Assembly (NCBI GenBank): GCA_020631135.1
Contig: JAHDHU010000011.1
Span: 1-58,716 of the forward strand
Direction: 5' to 3'
Origin: Saprospiraceae bacterium
Lineage (GTDB): Bacteria; Bacteroidota; Bacteroidia; Chitinophagales; Saprospiraceae
Length of the DNA: 58,716 nt
In this document: piece after piece, positions 54,101 to 58,716 of the stretch
Position numbering within the stretch: position 1 is the first letter of the stretch
How the letters are laid out: each line of letters begins with the position of its first letter
Notes under the pieces: model-generated
Database searches by the model: none
Told to the model about the DNA's origin: nothing
Seen by the model: only the letters and a program-made list of their open reading frames with translations
Program-made: the position numbers and the translations under genes

Positions 54101-54721
54101 ATGATTTTCGAAAACTTAGATCCGGGGATTTATCAATTGACATTAGTAGATGACAATGGCTGTGAACAATCTTTTGAAGTGGAAATAGAAGAACAAGATC
54201 CTATTCAATTAGAATTAATCAATTCATTTAGTGTCGCAATATTTGAAGATTTACAAATAGAAATTGATGGTCAGATCGAAAATGATATGATTTTTAACTG
54301 GTCTCCAGATTATCTCTTGAGTTGTACAGAATGTCCAAATCCAATATTTACCGGATCAGAAAATGCAGAAATATTTGTCGACATAACTCAAGGAGATTGC
54401 ACCTTGTCTCTTTCAAGCTTCATTAACGTTGAATCAGAAATAAATATTTACATCCCAAATGCCTTTAATCCAGATAGTCAGAGTGGCAATGAGGTTTTCG
54501 GGGCTTATACAAATTTGGCTTTTGAATCAATGGATTTCATCGTCTATGACCGTTGGGGAAATTTAATTTATGAAGAGCTGAAAAATGAAGAACTAAATTA
54601 TTGGGATGGTAGTTTTAAAGGCAAAGAGCTAAATTCTGGAGTCTTTGTTTACCTAATTGAGTTCGCATTCGCGAATGGCAGTACAGAAAAAAGATCAGGC
54701 ACAGTTTCTTTATTGCGCTAA
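51170..54721 (+). CDS. Large T9SS type B secreted protein with Ca-binding-like and adhesive repeats
   Basis: The start is taken at 51170 (1183 residues), giving a signal peptide ending GYCQE; an in-frame ATG at 51134 only adds a basic prefix. Two Asp-rich loops, NNGLDDDGDGLIDC (near residue 32) and NNGIDDDGDGMIDV (near 243), resemble MopE/thrombospondin-type calcium sites. Long Ig-like and SprB-like modules follow, such as DLFAGSYNVTIS. The C-terminus is the gliding-motility CTD (IPNAFNPDSQSGNEV, VYDRWGNLIYEE, WDGSFKGKELNSGVFVYLIE). It is a surface or extracellular adhesin-like protein; ligand unknown. A copy of the dispersed palindrome lies in its last codons. Confidence 0.88.
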   Translation: MKNHSHKWILYFFISTFLMLSQIGYCQEICNNGLDDDGDGLIDCLDSDCCADQICDGFLPDFSLPNTSIFIPDCNTLFLNICNDGEADFSGPLQIAIFDQIPTMASANLVTTMTLNVSIDADECAETPIDISFADLDIYYIFLNDDGTVSPPYINVQDSFPVTNIHECDFENNLGFYIPQDFPAVELNVSICQGDDYALPDGEIVNQAGLYTDTIQSNFMCDSIIITNLQINMDCGEDCNNGIDDDGDGMIDVFDDDCGCLSDVGSINYIPNGDFETINGCCDNLDNQGDVCLTDWIWLSGSPDFYNPNCDLNMSSSIASIESGVLGSGVTFFQGGTEDMERMGVCLENTLVAGTSYRFSLDFAVDLAIQPIYPEHDVVFYGVPSCQNILQYGQEDLCTMTLAQNEIARINLDDFSPGWNELFFDFNPTMDIEAIYFYSSCNSPLGDNTIYYVLMDNLSINEIIDNSPIDEITVDGSLCNDDIILSVPLENDAMYQWYINGFPFAGNATNNVLDLVSFNPSSSTEFHVYIVYPDGDCHLIGPAQISDSDLSSILDLVLCPDETYIMSDGTELSAGGTYFDELTAANGCDSLVTINLDYFPDWQLNFDASSDCDGNLLQIENSNFIDEIFIDGLSYGGQLMINDLSNGVHDLMVVDINACVKQVTFEFVPIETDVSISTLDSSFDCSTYSGTLCFENLAPNDDFISLDYYALNTPSNQVQFLSVEQVQLLPFTPCVDFSVVTPPGFNYANYNQLLVVANSINQIFLVDQLNDIDFYNDECDVTNNYFFIDFETSSFSLGDDIEDCSSSFNIQGPQGFESYLWSDGSTTQDLEVSQSGQYILEVTNQCGLNYSDTINVSIESIFSIQALVNEACVNENNGSIEIDVEGVDLDDLDFQWSNNISDGPIATDLFAGSYNVTISSDLCEVDFGVVVEESAPIQYSILQSGPICNGESNGFIEISSNNSISSVLLNDVSFPYPMIFENLDPGIYQLTLVDDNGCEQSFEVEIEEQDPIQLELINSFSVAIFEDLQIEIDGQIENDMIFNWSPDYLLSCTECPNPIFTGSENAEIFVDITQGDCTLSLSSFINVESEINIYIPNAFNPDSQSGNEVFGAYTNLAFESMDFIVYDRWGNLIYEELKNEELNYWDGSFKGKELNSGVFVYLIEFAFANGSTEKRSGTVSLLR
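54666..54677. repeat. Dispersed palindrome, copy 5
   Basis: CATTCGCGAATG within CGCATTCGCGAATGGCA, identical over that 17-bp stretch to the copy at 13689. Both sit in T9SS sorting-domain codons reading FANG. Confidence 0.7.
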
Positions 54722-54745
54722 GTAATTTGTTAAATTTTTCTTAAT

Positions 54746-54818
54746 TACGAATTATTTCGTAGAATAATTTTGTAATACGAAAAACTTCGTATAATATTAA
54801 TGTACGAAATAAATCGTA
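54746..54818 (+). promoter_or_regulatory. Triple BlaI-type operator and promoter
   Basis: Three copies of the dyad TACGA-N6-TCGTA occur: 54746-54761, 54776-54791 and 54803-54818 (start-to-start spacing 30 and 27 bp). A perfect TAnnTTTG match (TAATTTTG, 54765-54772) lies between the first two. The third dyad ends 2 bp before the ATG at 54821. This strongly suggests autoregulation by the BlaI-family repressor encoded next. Confidence 0.85.
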
Positions 54819-54820
54819 CT

Positions 54821-55210
54821 ATGAATAGTAAGCATAAACCTACTGAATCTGAATTAGAAATCTTGCAGCTTCTATGGAGTCTTGGTCCAAGTTCAGTTAG
54901 AGCCGTAAATGATCTTCTGAATACAAAACGAGAAGTAGGGTATACCACCACTTTAAAGATTATGCAAATTATGGCGAAAAAAGGATTGGTGGTAAGAGAT
55001 ACAGATAGCCGTACGCATATTTACAGATCTGCCATTCAAGAAAAAGCCACCAAGCAAGGATTGCTAAAAGAGTTTATAAGCAACACATTCAACGGTTCAG
55101 CAAAAAATTTGGTAATGCAAGCTTTAGGTGGTACCTCTAGTTCACAGGAAGAGCTGGACGAAATAAAAGCATTGATAGAAAAATTAGAAAACCAAAAGAA
55201 GAAGAAATGA
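54821..55210 (+). CDS. BlaI/MecI/CopY-family transcriptional repressor
   Basis: The start is taken at the ATG at 54821 (129 residues). The in-frame ATG at 54800 would put the third operator inside the coding region and is less likely. The winged helix (PTESELEILQLLWSLGPSSV, near 6-25, and REVGYTTTLKIMQIMAKKGL, near 37-56) and the dimerisation tail (about 75-125) match the family. Members repress genes until cleaved or released through a partner M56 peptidase, here encoded immediately downstream with a 4-bp overlap. Targets beyond its own operon are unknown, and no beta-lactamase gene follows directly. Confidence 0.93.
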   Translation: MNSKHKPTESELEILQLLWSLGPSSVRAVNDLLNTKREVGYTTTLKIMQIMAKKGLVVRDTDSRTHIYRSAIQEKATKQGLLKEFISNTFNGSAKNLVMQALGGTSSSQEELDEIKALIEKLENQKKKK

Positions 55211-57180
55211 TATCAAGTTTTCTAAATGAACAAATGGTATATGCCATCAGTCAAACTGTTGTCCACTCTTTATGGCAAGGATTGCTAGTTGGGCTGATTT
55301 TATTTGTTGCACTGAAATTTGTGCATAATTCAAACTCCGAATTGAGGTATAAGCTCTCACTTTCGGCCCTTATCGGTTTATTTGTGATGAGTCTTTACAC
55401 TTTTGTAAACTTCTTACATCCCGAAGGTTCTAGTCCAATTGTTTTTTTAAGCAATTTGTCTGATTCTAATCTTGTGTTCAACACTGAAGGTTATAATTCA
55501 ATCTCTAATTCTTGCTTGCTTAATTACGAAAAGTACATTGCTAACTTTTGGCTTTTGGGTTTAATGATTTTGTCGATAAGATTAATTTTTGGTCTGATAC
55601 ATTTGAAAAATGTAAGCAGTACTCATAATCTGATAGCTAATAGTTTTTTGACCAATAGGTTACATCACGTTAGTGCAAAGCTCAATTGTCCTATGAAAAT
55701 TGTTGCTTTTGAAAGTAGCAAAGTCAGTTCACCTTTAACATTTGGATTTTTTAAATCTATCGTTTTATTGCCGATTGGATTGATAAATCAATTAACCATA
55801 GAAGAGGTTGATGCAATACTCTACCATGAAGTAGCACATATCATAAGAAAGGATTTTTTGATGAATCTAATTCTTACATCGATCGAAACCCTGTACTACT
55901 ATCACCCAGTAGTTTGGTGGATTTCTCATGTTGCTAAAATCGAAAGAGAACATTCTTGTGATCAGGCTGCTTTGAGGAATGGGGTATCCAAACTCGATTA
56001 TGCAAAGCTTCTTGTTAAGCTGCAAGACTTAAACCTTAGAGGAACTACAAGCTTAGCCATGCATTTTTCAGACAATTCAAATGATTTTAAAAATCGAATA
56101 AATAAAATATTAAACATGAATAATCGCCAAACTAAAATCAAAAGCAAATTATTTACTGTACTCGCCATCTGCGGAATATTTGCTTTCTTCTCATTTAAAT
56201 CATTGGACGAAAGGGAAATCATTGAGTTACCGACATTGGAAAGAATATCTTCCTTTGTCAATCTACCAGAAAGTATTGAAATACCTAAATTAGAAGCCAC
56301 GGTAACCGATACCTTGCCACAAACAGAAAATGCCGAGGTTAATATCAGCATCAGAAAAGATGATATGAAAGTCGAGATAATTGATGGTGATATAGAGTTT
56401 TTAGAAATTGATGGCAAAGAAATTCCGAAGGAAGAATATGACAAGTATAAAAACAAATTGAAGGGAGAGAATTGGGATATTCATCTAAATACGGATCAGT
56501 TTCATTTTGATTGGAATGACAATAATGAGATATTCAAGTTCAAAAAACTTTCGAGAGAAGATTTTCCAATGGACTCTAGCTTCGCTTCGGTTTTCAGTTT
56601 TCCAGATGTAGAAAACTTCGAAAGAGAGGTCAAAATTTTCAAGGATGGTAAAAAAATGGATCTTGAGGAATTCAGAAAATTACATACGGAAAGTTTTAAA
56701 GATGTTGAAAAGAAGTTAAAAAAGCTAAAGCAATTTCCTGATGGTAAAATCAAGTGGATTGAAATTGATAAGGACAAATGGATAATGGATGATTTTATTA
56801 ATGAAGATCAAATCACTGAACAGATTGAAAATGCCTTGAAGGAAATTGAAGGGTTAAATTTGGAGGAATTGCACAAATTTGAGTTTGATCACCCACTCAA
56901 TTTTGAAAAAGCGCCTTTTGATAATTTTAAATCATTATCAACTCCATTTGGCAGACTCTCAAGAGAAATGCAAAAAGATGGAATATTAGAACCTAATAAG
57001 TTGAATAGGGTACAGTTGACAAGGAAGCATTTAAAAATAAACGGAGATAAACAACCTTCTAACTTGCACAATAAGTATTTAAGGTTATACGAAAGTTTAA
57101 CAGGATTTGCACTCAATGGTAAAACCAAGTTAGAATTCGAATTGCAAGCCAATGGAACGAACTATTTGAGAAGTATTTAA
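55207..57180 (+). CDS. BlaR1-type M56 membrane metallopeptidase with long acidic C-terminal region
   Basis: The N-terminal 300 residues are the M56 domain with about four TM segments (near 15-32, 45-63, 115-135 and 315-330). The zinc motif HEVAH spans H207 to H211, with ERE(H) and DQAA (near 243-250) supplying further ligands. Instead of a penicillin-binding sensor domain, residues about 330-657 form a charged periplasmic region with repetitive Phe/Glu/Asp/Lys segments and no recognised fold. It overlaps the repressor gene by 4 bp, so the pair forms a sensor-repressor operon. The signal it detects is unknown; cell-wall stress is one possibility. Confidence 0.88.
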   Translation: MISSFLNEQMVYAISQTVVHSLWQGLLVGLILFVALKFVHNSNSELRYKLSLSALIGLFVMSLYTFVNFLHPEGSSPIVFLSNLSDSNLVFNTEGYNSISNSCLLNYEKYIANFWLLGLMILSIRLIFGLIHLKNVSSTHNLIANSFLTNRLHHVSAKLNCPMKIVAFESSKVSSPLTFGFFKSIVLLPIGLINQLTIEEVDAILYHEVAHIIRKDFLMNLILTSIETLYYYHPVVWWISHVAKIEREHSCDQAALRNGVSKLDYAKLLVKLQDLNLRGTTSLAMHFSDNSNDFKNRINKILNMNNRQTKIKSKLFTVLAICGIFAFFSFKSLDEREIIELPTLERISSFVNLPESIEIPKLEATVTDTLPQTENAEVNISIRKDDMKVEIIDGDIEFLEIDGKEIPKEEYDKYKNKLKGENWDIHLNTDQFHFDWNDNNEIFKFKKLSREDFPMDSSFASVFSFPDVENFEREVKIFKDGKKMDLEEFRKLHTESFKDVEKKLKKLKQFPDGKIKWIEIDKDKWIMDDFINEDQITEQIENALKEIEGLNLEELHKFEFDHPLNFEKAPFDNFKSLSTPFGRLSREMQKDGILEPNKLNRVQLTRKHLKINGDKQPSNLHNKYLRLYESLTGFALNGKTKLEFELQANGTNYLRSI

Positions 57181-57189
57181 AATGAAATA

Positions 57190-57227
57190 ATCAAGGTCAA
57201 GAATAAACTTAAACTCTTGACCTTGAT
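57190..57227. terminator. Bidirectional terminator hairpin between converging genes
   Basis: A perfect 13-bp stem, ATCAAGGTCAAGA (57190-57202) / TCTTGACCTTGAT (57215-57227), with a 12-nt loop lies between the M56 peptidase gene and the convergent HprK-like gene. T-runs are short on both sides. Confidence 0.8.
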
Positions 57228-57248
57228 TTAAAACTCATCGTAGTTAAA

Positions 57249-58364
57249 TTATTCTAACAATTCTAATTCTTTTAGAACAGACTGCACCTCACTCATAAAT
57301 TCTTTATGCTCCATTTTTATAGGAATATTAAGAATCTTGAGTTCAGCATTTTTGAAGCTTCTTTCAAACTCTAAAAAATAGTTTTTCTTAATTTCTCCAA
57401 AGCTTAAAAAGCTAAGATCCGGATTAGAAGCAGAATTGATTTCTAAAAAATGAATGGTTCTAAAAAACTCGGCAAGTTCGGTTTGGATAATGGACCAACT
57501 TAGACGAGCTGCTTTTTCTAAGTCTATATTTTCTAAGCCTAAGTTTTGAACATTAGATCTTTTTAGAATAATGTACCTCTTAATATTTGAGCTTAAGATG
57601 ACTTTTTGCGATTTAAAGAACTCAAATGGCTCAACCCTTCTTCTTACTTTATTCGGTCCTTGCAACAATTTTATTTTCCAAAATAGTTTATCGACAAGGG
57701 ATAAGTTGTGAAACAGTTTTTTTTGAATTTTGGGATAACCAAGAACATTGTATGCGTAAATTTTAGGGAAATTCAAGTTGAGATAAACCTTCTCTCCATT
57801 CAAGACTGCTAAATCATCACTTATAAAATTGCATGAATTATGAAAACACGAAAGCAACTCAATCGATGTTTTGCCAACTCCACCTGTTCCACCAAATAAG
57901 GTAACTTCTTTTGCAGAATTTATGGTTCCAGAAGCATGAATGAGTAGTCTATTTTTTTGAAAAAAGAGAATAGGAACAAAAATGGATTCATGTAATATTT
58001 GACCAATTCTTTCTCTTCGATTGGTATACTGAATATTAGTCCATTTTCTCAACTTAGCAAATAGTCCTGGCTTTTCTTTGATTTCAAACTCGATCAAATT
58101 GACCTCTTTGTTTTTTAGGTGCAATCTATATTTAATCAGAGTAGTTTCTGTTTGAAAACCATTTTCAAATAAGACAAAAGAAGATGGGTTATTTGCTGTT
58201 GGATCAATTGAAAGTTTTAACGAATCACTAATGGTAATTTCGTTTGTCTCTTCTTCATACGAGGCATAATTTTTTAACTCGACAGAAAGAATATCAAAGA
58301 TTTCTTTTTGATTTAATTCAAATCTAATTGGGAACCCGAAAATCTTCTTCTTAAGCCTATGCAT
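57249..58364 (-). CDS. HprK-like P-loop protein
   Basis: The 371 residues contain a P-loop, FGGTGGVGKTS (K165), followed by SDDLAVLNGEKVYLN, an acidic pair like that of HPr kinase/PEP-carboxykinase-type ATPases. The N-terminal 140 residues are less conserved. The fold suggests phosphotransfer to serine or a small molecule. However, no HPr, PqqD or asparagine-synthetase-like partner gene is close by. Function is therefore unknown; similar proteins appear with peptide- or polysaccharide-modification clusters in other genomes. The start at 58364 and the stop near the terminator are clear. Confidence 0.7.
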   Translation of the reverse strand: MHRLKKKIFGFPIRFELNQKEIFDILSVELKNYASYEEETNEITISDSLKLSIDPTANNPSSFVLFENGFQTETTLIKYRLHLKNKEVNLIEFEIKEKPGLFAKLRKWTNIQYTNRRERIGQILHESIFVPILFFQKNRLLIHASGTINSAKEVTLFGGTGGVGKTSIELLSCFHNSCNFISDDLAVLNGEKVYLNLNFPKIYAYNVLGYPKIQKKLFHNLSLVDKLFWKIKLLQGPNKVRRRVEPFEFFKSQKVILSSNIKRYIILKRSNVQNLGLENIDLEKAARLSWSIIQTELAEFFRTIHFLEINSASNPDLSFLSFGEIKKNYFLEFERSFKNAELKILNIPIKMEHKEFMSEVQSVLKELELLE

Positions 58365-58431
58365 TTTACACTGAATTTCAATTAAAGGTATGAAACCAAC
58401 TACTTATGAATAAAAAATTCAAATTGCGAAA

Positions 58432-58716
58432 TCAGTTATCTCGGGGATCATTTTTCTTTATGTCTTTTACTGCATCTTCCACATCCTTAGTTGCTTTTTT
58501 GAGCTTATCTAAGTCTTTATTTTTTTTTGATTTCTTTTCTACTTTAGGCTTTGCGGTTGACTTTGTTTCCTTTTCGGTAAATGTGAAACCTTTGTTATCT
58601 GTTCCTATATAAATCGTATCACCAGGTCCGTAATCACCGGTCAAAACAGATTTAGATAATTCATTTATAATTTCTTTTTGAATCACCCTTTTTAATGGAC
58701 GAGCTCCAAATTGTGG
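58432..58716 (-). CDS. clpB: ClpB chaperone, C-terminal fragment (cut by the window edge)
   Basis: The 94 visible residues open in frame at the window edge with PQFGARPLKRVIQKEIINEL, the sensor-2 region of the second AAA+ domain of ClpB. They continue with VLTGDYGPGDTIYIG and a Lys/Glu-rich tail of about 45 residues. ClpB disaggregates proteins with DnaK. The rest of the gene lies right of the window. The basic/acidic tail after about residue 45 is longer than in E. coli ClpB. ClpC is a less likely alternative. Confidence 0.88.
   Translation of the reverse strand, partial: PQFGARPLKRVIQKEIINELSKSVLTGDYGPGDTIYIGTDNKGFTFTEKETKSTAKPKVEKKSKKNKDLDKLKKATKDVEDAVKDIKKNDPRDN

Overview
The window reads as a chromosomal piece of a low-GC member of the phylum Bacteroidota, most likely a gliding, Saprospiria-like bacterium. 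Direct signs are type IX secretion (T9SS) sorting domains of type A (13.0, 14.7 and 21.6 kb) and type B / gliding-motility C-terminal type (47.0 and 51.2 kb), a PorP/SprF-family outer-membrane protein beside one type B substrate, a DUF6089 protein, many lipoproteins with short signal peptides, and several matches to the Bacteroidota -7 promoter motif TAnnTTTG. The order-level placement is inference. No rRNA, tRNA, CRISPR array, transposase or phage gene was seen.

Layout. 0.1-9 kb (+): GT-C/TPR membrane protein, GH3-beta-lactamase fusion, LolE-type permease, a small conserved protein, two cyclophilin lipoproteins (one with a PKD domain) and a ROK sugar kinase, mostly overlapping or abutting. 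9-12.3 kb (-): a TPR protein, then an ECF sigma / membrane-anchored probable anti-sigma / Spy-like periplasmic protein operon. 12.4-16.7 kb: acyltransferase, T9SS proteins and a 2.2-copy tandem array of a 369-bp unit. 16.7-20.4 kb: ligA and a serine hydrolase flanked by a degenerate copy of the ligA 3' end. 20.4-26.8 kb: an accessory-looking block with an HTH regulator facing four secreted or lipoprotein genes, including an alpha/beta hydrolase and a sphingomyelinase-like phosphodiesterase, separated by near-identical hairpins.

26.8-38.5 kb: housekeeping genes (PcrA/UvrD helicase, RsmI-like methyltransferase, DksA/TraR-like protein, RadA, YjbQ, LysE, GT2, ferredoxin reductase, glutamine amidotransferase). 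38.5-42.1 kb (-): two SIMPL proteins and a NatAB-type ABC exporter. 43-47 kb: dnaB preceded by a cluster of DnaA-box-like 9-mers, an RsuA-family pseudouridine synthase and PepD. 47-54.7 kb: T9SS type B proteins, PorP/SprF and a histidine kinase. 54.7-57.2 kb: a BlaI/BlaR1-type pair with three copies of one operator dyad. 57.2 kb to the end: an HprK-like P-loop protein and the C-terminus of ClpB.

The most interesting non-gene signals are a dispersed palindrome (core CATTCGCGAATG; four exact copies and one near copy), the 369-bp tandem repeat with a degenerate relative after ligA, the triple BlaI operator, the DnaA-box cluster before dnaB, and the regulator plus secreted-hydrolase block. All functional statements come from reading motifs in the sequence; no database search was run.
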